From Shewanella fidelis ATCC BAA-318 (lineage in GTDB: Bacteria > Pseudomonadota > Gammaproteobacteria > Enterobacterales > Shewanellaceae), in assembly GCF_000518605.1 (NCBI RefSeq), contig NZ_JADX01000019.1, forward strand, positions 57,161 through 121,160: 64,000 nt of DNA, written 5' to 3'. The notes beneath the pieces were generated by a model that did not search any database, was not told the origin of the DNA, and worked only from the letters and a program-made list of their open reading frames with translations. The position numbers and the translations under genes were made by a program. This document shows positions 1-8,912 of the stretch, piece by piece; within the stretch, counting starts at the first letter, position 1, and each line of letters starts with the position of its first letter.

Positions 1-2963
1 AAACCTCGCCAATACATCCTATTCGTAGTCAAGATGTTAGTTGCTTTGGTCATCCGATCCCTGCTGAATGTCAGCAAGATGCTAATGGTGATTGGCAGCT
101 AACGCCGGGTGTGCGCACCGCTTACTCACGCTGTTTTAGTTGCTACAACATCTGTGGCTTACGGGTACGTATAGATGAAAAAAATGACAAAGTATTAAAA
201 GTGGGCGGCAACCCTTACTGTGAAAACAACTCTGGTTCACCGCTGCCAATCGACACCAGTGTGAAGCAGAGTTATATCGCATTAGCGGGTGAGAATGGCC
301 TTAAAAATCGCGCAACGACTTGCGCCAAAGGCGCCAGTTGCGCCGATTCAGTAGATGATGAGCGCCGAGTCACTCAGGTACTTAAACGCGATGGTAAGCG
401 TGGCGAAGGTCGTTGGGTGAGTATTAGTTATGAGCAGGCTCTAAAGGAGATCCTACAAGGTGGCGATCTGTTTGGAGAGGGGCATGTAGAGGGCCTGCGT
501 AGTCTGCGTCAGCTCGATAAACTAGCGAAGCCTGGCTTTCCAGAGTTTGGCAGTGCGGCTAATCACTTATTTGCTACTTACTGTGCAGAAGATACTTTGC
601 GTGGCAGCTTTTATGCCCGCTTTATGCAGCAGGCTTGGGGAACAAGCAACTTGGGTACTAAACATGCCTATTGTGGGGCCGCGCAGGCAACAGGTTATAG
701 CCTAGGTATGGCAGCAGGTTTTGAAGAATGGCTCAATGACGTTGACTGGGAAAACGTAGAGTACGGTCTATTTATGGGAACAAGTCCAGGATCGTCAGGG
801 GTGAGTCTTAACCGAGTTGGTCGTGGCTTAGCCGATAGTCGAGTCGATAGAAAGTTTAAATATGTGTGTGTCGACCCATTATTGCGTACTACGGTTGCAG
901 CTGATACCAATGCGACTTGGCTAGCGGTAAAGCCGGGTCAAGATGCGGCATTTTCTTTTGGTGTTATTCGCACCATGTTAGAAGAGGGCTGGTTTAACAA
1001 AGTTCATCTTGAAAGTGCGAGCGAAAAAGCGGCTAAAGCAGCCGGGGAACTTAACTATACCAATGCTGGCCACTTAGTCATTGTAGATCCCAAACATCCT
1101 CAATATCGTCGCTTCGCTAAGGCGAAGGACTTCGGCTTAGGGGCTGATGAAGCCATTATAGTGAAAGCTGGCGCTGATACTTTGGTGTCGGCAGAAGCGG
1201 GTGATAAGGCTGAATTGTTCGTGAGCCGGACGTTAAAAGATAACGCTGGCCGTAAGGTTAAATTAGCTTCATCGCTTTATCTATTAAGGCAAGAGGCTCA
1301 GCGTACTAGCATGCAGCAATATGCGGCTAAATCAGGCATATCAATTGATGCTATGCGCCAAGTAGCTAAAGATCTAGGCCACTACGGACGTAAAGCCTGT
1401 GTAGCTGGTAATGGTGGCACCAATTCATCAGATGGTTTTGTTATGGGCTGGATCTGGGCTACGTTAAATACCTTAGTGGGCAGTCACGACGCTAAAGGTG
1501 GCGCAATTTACGGTAATGGTCCTATAGGCGGTATGGAAGGAAGATACAATTTGGCTAACATTCAAGGTGGAGTTAACCTTGATGGCGTCGTCAATGCCTG
1601 CCGAGATGGTGCTTATGAGTCATCAACGGAATATAAGCACAAGGTTGCTAAAGGCGAGGATCCATACCCAGCGAGTACACCTTGGCACGAGGTTTTGCCT
1701 GCCATGAATGCTGCCGAACAATGGACAAGCCATGCTAATAGCGATCCCTACCAAGCCAAAGTGCTGTTCAATTGGCGTAATAACTTTCTGTACAGCGCAG
1801 CATCAATTAGCCAAGAGGTGGTGGCCAGTATTGCTGATCCTAAGCGTCTACCTCTGATTATTGGTATCGATTGCCATATGAATGAGACCAATCGTTACGC
1901 CGACTATTTCATTCCAGATCGCTCTATGCTCGAAGAGTATGCAGCAGATCGTATGTGGGGCTCGCATATGCTGGGGGTTGTGGCTGCTGCGCCATTGGTG
2001 ACACCTAGAACGGTAAAAAATGCAGCTGGACAACATGTGTGTATGGAACAGTTACTCGTTGATATTGCTCTGGATATGCAACTTCCAGGATTTGGCAAAG
2101 GCGCGATCGCTCACGCCGATGGCGGTAAAGCAGATCTGCTCTGCTTTGAAGACTGGCATGCCAAGTATTTGGCCAATGTTGCTGCTCAGTGTGAAAACTT
2201 GCCAAGTGTCACTGCCGAAGATAGAAAGTGGGCGGGCTTAGATTATGCTATGAAACCTTTGAAGCCAAAATTAACCCCAACAGAGGTGAGGCAGGTTGAG
2301 GCGCTATTATCTCGTGGTGGTTACTACGTCGCCGATGAACGTTATGACGGTGATTTTATTAAAGGTGCGGCACCAAAGTGTTTGCAGCTTTATCACGAGG
2401 CGGTATCTCAGTTGCGACATGCATACTCTGGTGAGCACTATCCGGGGACGATTACCTACCATGAGCATAGATTCTGGAATGGTGATAGCTGGGAGAGTCA
2501 TTGGCCTGCAACTGAATACCCGTTGCTATTTTCTAGTTATAAAGCCACGGTGCGTTCAAACTATGCAGTAGCGTATAAACGCATTGCGGAGATCAGTCCA
2601 ACTAACTTTGTGTATATGAATGAGCAGACTGCAAAAGAGCAAGGGCTTAAAGACGGTGACAAGGTTAGATTAGTGACAGCTAACGGTAAACCAGCTGAAG
2701 GGTTACTGCAAACAGATCTGGGTGTCGCGCCCGGCGCTGTATGTGTTTCTCACGGTTTTGGTCACTCACAAGGTTTTGGTGGTGATGACAGGATCATTAA
2801 CGGTGAGAAATTACCGGCTCTAAAAGAGCGCGCTGGTGGGGTGGCGATCAATCAGATGATCCCTTCAGATCCGACACGTAACCAAACTGCTAGTATGCTC
2901 AACGATTACTGGACAGGCGCTAACTGCCGTCATGGTATTCCTATTCGAGTAGAGAAAGCTTAA
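1..2963 (+). CDS. Tetrathionate-reductase-like molybdopterin oxidoreductase, catalytic subunit (5' end missing)
   Basis: Catalytic subunit of a periplasmic molybdo-bis-MGD enzyme of the DMSO-reductase superfamily. The reading frame is open from base 3 with no stop, so the gene starts outside the window. The GTG at 111 lies inside the protein, just before the FeS motif, and is not a credible start. A CxxCxxxC motif followed about 55 residues later by a CAKGASC segment would bind the N-terminal [4Fe-4S] cluster. The HAYCGAA segment near base 672 carries the probable Mo-ligating Cys. By memory the closest match over the full length is TtrA of Salmonella (shared GKRGEG, GGDLFGEGHV, DWENVE and FMGTSP blocks). 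Related clades reduce selenate, arsenate or thiosulfate, so the substrate is not proven. It is the last gene of its transcription unit; the electron-transfer subunits should lie upstream of the window. Confidence 0.82.
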   Translation, partial: TSPIHPIRSQDVSCFGHPIPAECQQDANGDWQLTPGVRTAYSRCFSCYNICGLRVRIDEKNDKVLKVGGNPYCENNSGSPLPIDTSVKQSYIALAGENGLKNRATTCAKGASCADSVDDERRVTQVLKRDGKRGEGRWVSISYEQALKEILQGGDLFGEGHVEGLRSLRQLDKLAKPGFPEFGSAANHLFATYCAEDTLRGSFYARFMQQAWGTSNLGTKHAYCGAAQATGYSLGMAAGFEEWLNDVDWENVEYGLFMGTSPGSSGVSLNRVGRGLADSRVDRKFKYVCVDPLLRTTVAADTNATWLAVKPGQDAAFSFGVIRTMLEEGWFNKVHLESASEKAAKAAGELNYTNAGHLVIVDPKHPQYRRFAKAKDFGLGADEAIIVKAGADTLVSAEAGDKAELFVSRTLKDNAGRKVKLASSLYLLRQEAQRTSMQQYAAKSGISIDAMRQVAKDLGHYGRKACVAGNGGTNSSDGFVMGWIWATLNTLVGSHDAKGGAIYGNGPIGGMEGRYNLANIQGGVNLDGVVNACRDGAYESSTEYKHKVAKGEDPYPASTPWHEVLPAMNAAEQWTSHANSDPYQAKVLFNWRNNFLYSAASISQEVVASIADPKRLPLIIGIDCHMNETNRYADYFIPDRSMLEEYAADRMWGSHMLGVVAAAPLVTPRTVKNAAGQHVCMEQLLVDIALDMQLPGFGKGAIAHADGGKADLLCFEDWHAKYLANVAAQCENLPSVTAEDRKWAGLDYAMKPLKPKLTPTEVRQVEALLSRGGYYVADERYDGDFIKGAAPKCLQLYHEAVSQLRHAYSGEHYPGTITYHEHRFWNGDSWESHWPATEYPLLFSSYKATVRSNYAVAYKRIAEISPTNFVYMNEQTAKEQGLKDGDKVRLVTANGKPAEGLLQTDLGVAPGAVCVSHGFGHSQGFGGDDRIINGEKLPALKERAGGVAINQMIPSDPTRNQTASMLNDYWTGANCRHGIPIRVEKA

Positions 2964-2969
2964 ATAAAA

Positions 2970-3036
2970 CGTGGCGGCGAGCTGTAGTCCCTATTTTCTG
3001 GGGGGCAATCATGCCTACGAGCTAACAGTCGCCACG
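2970..3036 (+). other. Long imperfect hairpin after the molybdoenzyme gene
   Basis: Inverted repeat starting 7 bp after the stop codon: CGTGGCG at 2970-2976 pairs with CGCCACG at 3030-3036, and GTAG/CTAC plus AGCT segments pair inside it. No U-tract follows. It may protect the mRNA 3' end or pause RNA polymerase ahead of the stronger hairpin at 3162. Confidence 0.4.
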
Positions 3037-3161
3037 CCATAGGAATTTAAACAGACTTTTATCTACATTTTTTCAGTTTGTCGCAGTAGACGATAGCTCC
3101 GGTGTAGCGTTTTTAGGGTATTCGCCTTGAGCACACTCAATTCGTGTCATCCTGCGACTTT

Positions 3162-3190
3162 CCCCCTTGGCAGAGATTTAGCTGAGGGGG
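3162..3190 (+). terminator. Probable terminator of the molybdoenzyme operon
   Basis: A 10-bp stem (3162-3171 with 3181-3190, including two G-T pairs) with five consecutive C-G pairs at its base and a 9-nt loop. It is followed by a broken T-rich tail (CTTCTTGTTG). It lies about 200 bp after the stop codon. Confidence 0.5.
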
Positions 3191-3276
3191 CTTCTTGTTG
3201 ACTTAGGTCATTAAACACTTCAGTTAAAATTTATCTGTTTATGATAATGTTTAGCGACATATCATTGGAGATAATA

Positions 3277-3861
3277 ATGAAAACAATAAAATACTCACAT
3301 ATTGCCGTGCTAGCTGCGCTAAGCGTTAGTGCTTCAGCTATGGCGACCACAGTTGAACAGAATGCGTTTTTTGATAATTTGGCAGCTCACTGTGGCAAAG
3401 CGTTTGCTGGCACAGTGACAGCGGGCAATAGTGCAGACTCAGCATTTAGCGGCAAAAAGCTGATTATGCATGTACGCGAGTGCAGTGATACTGTGCTTAA
3501 AGTCCCTTTCCATGTTGGCGAAGATCACTCACGTACTTGGGTGATCACCAAAACGCCTTATGGTTTGCATCTTGCTCACGATCACCGTCATAAAGACGGT
3601 AGTGAAGACAAGGTCACCATGTACGGCGGCATGACTGCTGATATGGGCAGCGATACTGAGCAGTCATTTCCTGTCGATGCTTATTCGATTAATAACTTTA
3701 GAGAAAATGGTTTAGATGTATCCATCACTAATGTGTGGCACATGTATGTGAAGCCGCAAGAGTTTACTTATCGCTTAACTCGCGAAAATCGCGATTTTAG
3801 AGTCGACTTTGACCTGACTAAGCCTGTCGAGTTGCCACCTGTGCCATGGGGCCATCAATAA
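3277..3861 (+). CDS. Secreted hypothetical protein
   Basis: Not a family I recognise. The ATG at 3277 is chosen over the in-frame ATG at 3241 because TTGGAG lies just upstream and because a clean signal peptide follows (MKTIKYSHIAVLAALSVSAS, cleaved after AMA). The mature protein is about 170 residues with two Cys (one in AHCGKAF, one in RECSD) that could form a disulfide. A His- and Asp-rich stretch (HDHRHKDGSEDK) in the middle could bind metal. Hydrophilic C-terminus with a PPVPWGHQ end. It stands alone between two terminators, so context suggests no function beyond a periplasmic location. Confidence 0.7.
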   Translation: MKTIKYSHIAVLAALSVSASAMATTVEQNAFFDNLAAHCGKAFAGTVTAGNSADSAFSGKKLIMHVRECSDTVLKVPFHVGEDHSRTWVITKTPYGLHLAHDHRHKDGSEDKVTMYGGMTADMGSDTEQSFPVDAYSINNFRENGLDVSITNVWHMYVKPQEFTYRLTRENRDFRVDFDLTKPVELPPVPWGHQ

Positions 3862-3911
3862 TTGGTGCATGGCTACATTTGAATTGTAACAATACTGCTT
3901 GATATTGAGTA

Positions 3912-3943
3912 ACACAAAGCCCGCTAATGAGCGGGCTTTGTGT
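3912..3943. terminator. Bidirectional rho-independent terminator
   Basis: Perfect 13-bp stem (ACACAAAGCCCGC with its complement) and a 6-nt loop, flanked by A-rich and T-rich tracts. It sits between the convergent genes ending at 3861 (+) and 3958 (-) and can serve both. Confidence 0.85.
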
Positions 3944-3957
3944 TTGCAAATTAAACG

Positions 3958-4527
3958 CTATTTTTCTTCAAAGGTAAAAGATTGTCCTGCGAGAGCAGCT
4001 TCAAACATTAAGCCACCTTTGGCTACCGTAAATACTGCCATGCCGTTAATGTAGGCAGCTTTAGCGGCGCTTTTACCTGCACCAGCTGAGTTACCTGTGG
4101 TACCTGCTTGAGCATTTGCGCCGATGTTAATGGCGACAGCAGATGCTTGAGCACCAAATTCAAAACTGCCGCTAGTAAATTCGTTATAGGCCTTTTGATC
4201 TTTAAAGAAGATAATCTCACTGTAGGCTTGGCCGCCTAGTTGAAAGCCGAATGAAACTTGGGTCAGGCTAGTGTCACCAGTGTAACTGCCGCCACGATAG
4301 ACGCGTCCTTTACCGTAGGCTGCACCGAGACCAATACCACCTTTACCTACGGTAGGAAATAGCGCATAACCATAGGCATTATCGAAAAACTTATGTGTTT
4401 GGTTTGCTTGTTGAAAGGTACTTTTAGCTTGGGCGTAGCTATCTTGTTCTGCATAAGCTTGCGGTAGCAGCATTAAGCTTGCTAATAGACATAAACTGGT
4501 GCTAATTCGTTTGATTAAAGCCGTCAT
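3958..4527 (-). CDS. SYLF (YSC84/DUF500)-domain exported protein
   Basis: 189 residues with a signal peptide (hydrophobic LCLLASLMLLP, cleavage after AYA). The mature part reads as a bacterial SYLF domain: the N-terminal AYGYALFPTVGKGGIGLG block, the KGRVYRGG segment, a GFQLGGQAYSEIIFF strand, the FEFGAQASAVA region and the C-terminal FTVAKGGLMFEAALAGQ block. In eukaryotes the domain binds phosphoinositides. Bacterial members are exported and of unsettled role, thought to interact with membrane lipids. An ATG preceded by GAGGAAC supports the start. It is a single-gene unit ending at the shared terminator. Confidence 0.85.
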   Translation of the reverse strand: MTALIKRISTSLCLLASLMLLPQAYAEQDSYAQAKSTFQQANQTHKFFDNAYGYALFPTVGKGGIGLGAAYGKGRVYRGGSYTGDTSLTQVSFGFQLGGQAYSEIIFFKDQKAYNEFTSGSFEFGAQASAVAINIGANAQAGTTGNSAGAGKSAAKAAYINGMAVFTVAKGGLMFEAALAGQSFTFEEK

Positions 4528-4550
4528 TCCATGTTCCTCAAAGCTGACAT

Positions 4551-4592
4551 TTATTCACCTTAGCATAACTTTTCTGAACAGAAAGTGAATAA
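4551..4592. other. Nested dyad upstream of the SYLF gene
   Basis: Outer arms TTATTCAC (4551-4558) and GTGAATAA (4585-4592) enclose a perfect inner palindrome TTTCTG-AA-CAGAAA (4571-4584). It lies 24 bp before the SYLF start codon and also downstream of the 4620-5513 gene. It could be an operator or a weak terminator; no U-tract follows on the minus strand. Confidence 0.35.
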
Positions 4593-4619
4593 GGCTGTGG
4601 GCATGACCTTTTATGGTGG

Positions 4620-5513
4620 CTAGCACTCGGATTTGTTGTGTTCTTCCTCTTGCATGAGTTGTTGCAGATACGCCAACTCTTCAGAGCTGAGTAACTGCTG
4701 ACTGGCACGCATGGGTTCTCTAGGTTGTTGAGCTAATTTACCGCGTAAAAAAGCTGCTTTGGTTATCTGTTTTAAACCGTAAATAGCTAATATATAAACT
4801 GTTAATAGCAATACTAGGGTTGTTGCAGCCTGATTGATAATAAACACTTGATCATCGATATAAAATGGCAGAATGATGAGTAAGGTTCTTAGCAACCAGT
4901 TACTCATAAGTGAGAATGTTAATACCAGTAGCCAACGGAATTTAATGTCTTTGAGTGAGTCTTGGTGTGCGCGTGATGCGCGGCCTGGATAGTGGCTTAG
5001 CATTTTTACGATGTAATAAAAATAGGTAGCACTTTGAATAAAAAGCAAAGCAGGTAGTAGCAAACTGAGCAGATGAAGGTCAGTTAATTTTGATAAGCTA
5101 TCTAATTTGAGCTGTGGCCAGTTATGGCCAAGTAACAAACGAAAGCCGGCAGCGAGTACTACCGACATAGCGACTATGATCGCGGGATAAAAATGCCGTG
5201 AAAAACCGATTGGACCTGCAATATCATGGAGACTGCGATCGCAATATAGATATAACAAGGGCATCATTAGAAAATAAACAGGGATGATGAAAATAAACAC
5301 TTGGTGCAGTGGTGCCGGAGCATTGTCATGGGTGAGTAAACCAGTGAAAAAATACAGTGCCATTAAGCTGAAGATAGCGCCGAGGATTTTATGATTGCCG
5401 CTGCGTTCACTGTATATATAACGGATATACAAGCCTAGCCCTAGGCAGTGAACACCACCAAGCAAAGATATCCACCAATACCCCTGTGAAAAAAGCGTAT
5501 TAAACTCATTCAT
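4620..5513 (-). CDS. Seven-helix membrane protein resembling the sensor half of membrane AraC regulators
   Basis: 297 residues with about seven hydrophobic helices over residues 10-245 (such as YWWISLLGGVHCLGLGLYI and HLLSLLLPALLFIQSATYF). A charged C-terminal tail of about 50 residues ends in acidic, Glu-rich sequence. The topology and motifs (YLYCDRSLHD loop, FRWLLVLTFSLMSNW) recall the seven-TM N-terminal half of membrane-bound AraC-type regulators, but no helix-turn-helix follows, so any signal output must use another partner. The product is unknown. A strong inverted repeat sits directly before the start (5527-5565). The start has no clear ribosome-binding site. Confidence 0.6.
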   Translation of the reverse strand: MNEFNTLFSQGYWWISLLGGVHCLGLGLYIRYIYSERSGNHKILGAIFSLMALYFFTGLLTHDNAPAPLHQVFIFIIPVYFLMMPLLYLYCDRSLHDIAGPIGFSRHFYPAIIVAMSVVLAAGFRLLLGHNWPQLKLDSLSKLTDLHLLSLLLPALLFIQSATYFYYIVKMLSHYPGRASRAHQDSLKDIKFRWLLVLTFSLMSNWLLRTLLIILPFYIDDQVFIINQAATTLVLLLTVYILAIYGLKQITKAAFLRGKLAQQPREPMRASQQLLSSEELAYLQQLMQEEEHNKSEC

Positions 5514-5526
5514 GTGGTTATTATTT

Positions 5527-5565
5527 CAACATGTGTAAACGATATGCAAGTGTTTACACATATTG
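5527..5565. promoter_or_regulatory. Strong operator-like dyad, ATGTGTAAAC-N11-GTTTACACAT
   Basis: Perfect 10-bp arms at 5531-5540 and 5552-5561, extended with one mismatch by CAA/TTG at 5527-5529 and 5563-5565. The centre lies about 33 bp before the start codon of the 4620-5513 membrane-protein gene and about 110 bp beyond the stop of the kinase gene, so it belongs to the former's promoter. Arm length and spacing fit a dimeric regulator; which one is unknown. Confidence 0.6.
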
Positions 5566-5658
5566 AATAAACAGCTAAACAATGAAAGATCTAATCTTAC
5601 TCCTGTAGTGACTCAATTCATTCGACAACAGTATTTAGTGTAGAACCTATTTGCCTGA

Positions 5659-8319
5659 TTAACTTGCAAGTTTAGGGAGAGATTTTAGCTTGTGTAGTAA
5701 GGCTTCTTTTTTAAATGGTTTAGCAAGGTAGTCATCCATACCTGATTGATAGCATTTTTGAATATCTTGATCGAGCACGCTGGCGGTTAGCGCAATGATA
5801 GGTAAGCGTTGCAGCGAGTTATCGTTTTCCCAAGCTCTGATTTTCTCAGTCGCTGTAAATCCATCCATAACCGGCATCATGCAATCCATCAAAATGGCGT
5901 GAATCGACTCGCCAGTACTAATAAACTCAAAGGCTTCTTGGCCATTATTAGCGATAATAAAATCAAACCCAGCTTGTTTGATGAGTAGTGAAGCTACTTT
6001 TTGATTTACCAGATTATCTTCAACTATTAGAACTACAATATTAACTGGCTCTGTTGTTTCAGCATCAGTCCCATGGGGGGCTGATTGTGCGAATTGCTGT
6101 TTCTGCCTTAGCTGGCGATTTTCTATGCCGTTATGAATTGCATTTCTAAAGCGATTGCCAAGAAGCGGCAGAGTAATGGTTGCATCCATATTGTCGAGGG
6201 TGCGCTTTTCTTTGGGGGTATTGACAGCAATGGTGAAAATATTCTTTTGTTGCAGCAATTCTGGCAAGGTTTCGATCGCATCTCGAGTTGAGCAGGTGCT
6301 ATCAATAAATAATAGATCGAAAGCTTGTTTGTCTTGAAGTAAATCAAAGCAAGATTGGTAATGGTAATTAAGTGCAAAGCCTTGTTGCTGACATTCTTTA
6401 TTCAACTGCTCGGTAAGTTGAGTATTGTTAGAGATTAACGCAGCAGTTAACCCTTTAAACTGGGAGTCTATTGGCTTGTCCAAGGTAACAATTTGGGATT
6501 TTAGCGCAATGGTAAAACAGCAGCCTTCGCCCTTAACTGATTCAATGCTGATTGTCCCGCCCATAAGTTCTACCAGTTGTTTACAGATCGCGAGACCAAG
6601 ACCTGTCCCACCAAACTGACGGGTAATGGTGTCGTCTTCTTGAGTAAAAGGTGAAAAAATATGCTGTTGTTTATCTTTGGCTATGCCAATGCCGGAATCA
6701 ATAATGTTGATTGTAAGATCAATATATCCTGCGCTGTCTTTGCTGGCGTTTGCCACAACTTTAATGCTGCCCTTGTCGGTGAACTTTACTGCGTTGGATA
6801 GCAGATTCATTAACACTTGACGCATACGGTGCTCATCTATCGAAATGAGGTGAGGCATGTCAGCATCAATTTCCACTTCTAAGTCGAGATTTTTCTCAAC
6901 CACTTTTGCAAGCACTATGGTTAATGTGTCGTAGATGACTTCTGAAATATTGGCATCGGTATTAGTGATCGACAGGTTGCCGGACTCAATTTTTGATAAA
7001 TCAAGAATGTCGTTGATTAAGAGCAACAGGGCTTGGGATGAGGTTTCAATTGTTTGTAGATACTCTTTTTGGGTTGTTGTTAGCTTAGTGCTAGACATAA
7101 TGTCTGACATGCCAATTATACCGTTTAATGGGGTTCTTATTTCATGAGACATATTGGCAAGGAATGAACTTTTGGCTTGATTTGCCTTCTCCGCTTCGGA
7201 TTTTGCTCGCAGAATTTTCTTATCATTTTGATGACGCTCATTTATTAGATTGTTGAGTTTATGGGAAAACACGCTTAGTTCATCATGGCCTGCTTCATTG
7301 ATTTTTTGGGAGTAATCATGAGTTTCTTCTATTTGCGACATCGTTTTTATGACATGGCGTAAGTAGTTGATGATACGGCCATATAAGTTGGCTCCAATTA
7401 AGCCTATGAGGAGCAATGAGGACAAAAGTGCTAAACAAAATAATAGGATTAGGTTTTTGGATTGCTGAATTTCTTGATGGATATTGTTGGTTAATTGCTC
7501 GGAGAAGATACCTACAACGTATTGTATTGCGTTTAAGCGCTGGGTGAAGGCGGCGAGACTTTGTTCTGGCGCTTCAGCTAAGGCTTCACCTTTTAAAATA
7601 TGACTGCGTAATTGGTAACTTTGCTCGAAAGCTTTGTCAGAGAAAGTGTCTAGTAGTAGTGCCACTTGTTCAGGTTTTGCGCTTATATCGATAAACCTTT
7701 CAACGAGTAATTGTTGGCGTTCGGTAATGGTGTTAAGTTGGTTTAATAGTTCGTTGTTATTGCGGTTTAATAATAACTGACTAATTATCCATTTTTCATC
7801 CGTAGACCAGAGTGAAAGCCACTTTAATTGATACAAGATAGCGAGCTCTCGGTTAATCTCTTCACTAACATTAGAACGATCTTTTTCTAATGTGTTGAGT
7901 GCTTGTACTTGTAGTTCATTTATCCACGCTGACCAATCATTTAACCCATCGGCGGTTATCTCTGGTATCTCTTTATTGGCTTCATTGATGCTTTCAAACC
8001 AAGTATGCATCTCGGTTGTGTATTGAGCACTAAAAGAGGATGGTAGTTGCTGTTCAATTTGTTGTAAGTCTGAGTTTAATTGAGCGAGATTGACATTGGT
8101 ACTTTGGTTAAATAGCGCCTCTTTGGCGTTATTAATACCGCTATTTAGCTTAGATAATGATTGAAGAAAATCGATTTTATGATTAACCATGTTAAGAGCT
8201 TGTACATGATCACGTTGAGCATTGATCTCTAAACCTGACAAAACAGAGGCAAAGATGAGTGGTAAAAGTACCAGTGCCAACATCCGTGTTTTTATTGAAA
8301 AGTGGTTCAATAAGTTCAT
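5659..8319 (-). CDS. Membrane hybrid sensor histidine kinase
   Basis: 886 residues. TM1 is at about 13-30, then a long helical periplasmic sensor (31-288), TM2 (about 289-314) and a HAMP-like linker (315-365). The HisKA domain has the phospho-acceptor His392 in SHEIRTPLNG. The HATPase has N-box Asn509, DSGIGI 541-546 and GGTGLGL 570-576. A degenerate receiver-like region (625-735) lacks the acidic pocket. A full receiver follows, with Glu767/Asp768, phospho-Asp812 in MDCMMPVMDG, Thr845 and Lys867. There is no C-terminal Hpt, so phosphotransfer needs a separate Hpt protein; one is encoded at 12786-13112. GGAG precedes the ATG. It is divergent from a PstS-like protein and a porin, which may supply its ligand. 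Confidence 0.92.
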   Translation of the reverse strand: MNLLNHFSIKTRMLALVLLPLIFASVLSGLEINAQRDHVQALNMVNHKIDFLQSLSKLNSGINNAKEALFNQSTNVNLAQLNSDLQQIEQQLPSSFSAQYTTEMHTWFESINEANKEIPEITADGLNDWSAWINELQVQALNTLEKDRSNVSEEINRELAILYQLKWLSLWSTDEKWIISQLLLNRNNNELLNQLNTITERQQLLVERFIDISAKPEQVALLLDTFSDKAFEQSYQLRSHILKGEALAEAPEQSLAAFTQRLNAIQYVVGIFSEQLTNNIHQEIQQSKNLILLFCLALLSSLLLIGLIGANLYGRIINYLRHVIKTMSQIEETHDYSQKINEAGHDELSVFSHKLNNLINERHQNDKKILRAKSEAEKANQAKSSFLANMSHEIRTPLNGIIGMSDIMSSTKLTTTQKEYLQTIETSSQALLLLINDILDLSKIESGNLSITNTDANISEVIYDTLTIVLAKVVEKNLDLEVEIDADMPHLISIDEHRMRQVLMNLLSNAVKFTDKGSIKVVANASKDSAGYIDLTINIIDSGIGIAKDKQQHIFSPFTQEDDTITRQFGGTGLGLAICKQLVELMGGTISIESVKGEGCCFTIALKSQIVTLDKPIDSQFKGLTAALISNNTQLTEQLNKECQQQGFALNYHYQSCFDLLQDKQAFDLLFIDSTCSTRDAIETLPELLQQKNIFTIAVNTPKEKRTLDNMDATITLPLLGNRFRNAIHNGIENRQLRQKQQFAQSAPHGTDAETTEPVNIVVLIVEDNLVNQKVASLLIKQAGFDFIIANNGQEAFEFISTGESIHAILMDCMMPVMDGFTATEKIRAWENDNSLQRLPIIALTASVLDQDIQKCYQSGMDDYLAKPFKKEALLHKLKSLPKLAS

Positions 8320-8421
8320 TTCTGCTCCATGAATTGAACAAGTTAGCTGCTATCTTGTGGTTTAAACAAGGCTTGACTATATTCAGCATAGTACAAAACT
8401 ATCTGGGACTGAGGTTTTTTA

Positions 8422-8910
8422 ATGTTTAAGGGACTAAACAAGCTGATATGGTTTCTATGCCGCTCAGTTTTTCTTGCACTTCCATTGCTTCTCGCCTCAG
8501 TGAATGCTTCCGCTGTTGCTGCAGAAGATACTGATGTTGAATTCGCTATCTTTAGTTTAAATGATGAATTACCTCAGCTAAGCAAAAACAAGGCTCGGAT
8601 GCTATACCGTGGAAAATCTAAACGGATCTCTGGCAGCTTAAAGATAGTGTTGGTCGATTTGCCGGAAACTTCTATTCATCGAGAAGACTTTTATAAAATG
8701 TTATTAGGTAAGTCGGTGTCGCAGATGAATGGCTATTGGGCTGGCTTGGCCTTTTCTGGTAAAGGTTCCCCCCCTGAAGAGCTAGATAGTGATGATATCA
8801 AGCAAATATTAAAGTGGCTTAATGATAACCCTAATGGTATTGCCTACGCGCCTATTGAATCTGTACCAGAAGAAGTCAACATCCTAATAACCGTGCCGCA
8901 GGGAGAGTAG
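8422..8910 (+). CDS. PstS-like periplasmic binding-protein domain
   Basis: 162 residues: a signal peptide (LALPLLLASVNASAVA) followed by a short phosphate-binding-protein-like domain. Recognisable blocks are LSKNKARMLYRGKSKR near the start, the FYKMLLGKSVSQMNGYWAGLAFSG region and the late PNGIAYAP turn typical of small PBP-like proteins. These stand-alone domains usually sit beside porins and sensor kinases rather than ABC permeases, as here. The GAGG before the ATG supports the start. The stop is 2 bp before the porin start, so the two are one operon. Ligand unknown; phosphate or another oxyanion is a guess from the family. Confidence 0.75.
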   Translation: MFKGLNKLIWFLCRSVFLALPLLLASVNASAVAAEDTDVEFAIFSLNDELPQLSKNKARMLYRGKSKRISGSLKIVLVDLPETSIHREDFYKMLLGKSVSQMNGYWAGLAFSGKGSPPEELDSDDIKQILKWLNDNPNGIAYAPIESVPEEVNILITVPQGE

Positions 8911-8912
8911 CC

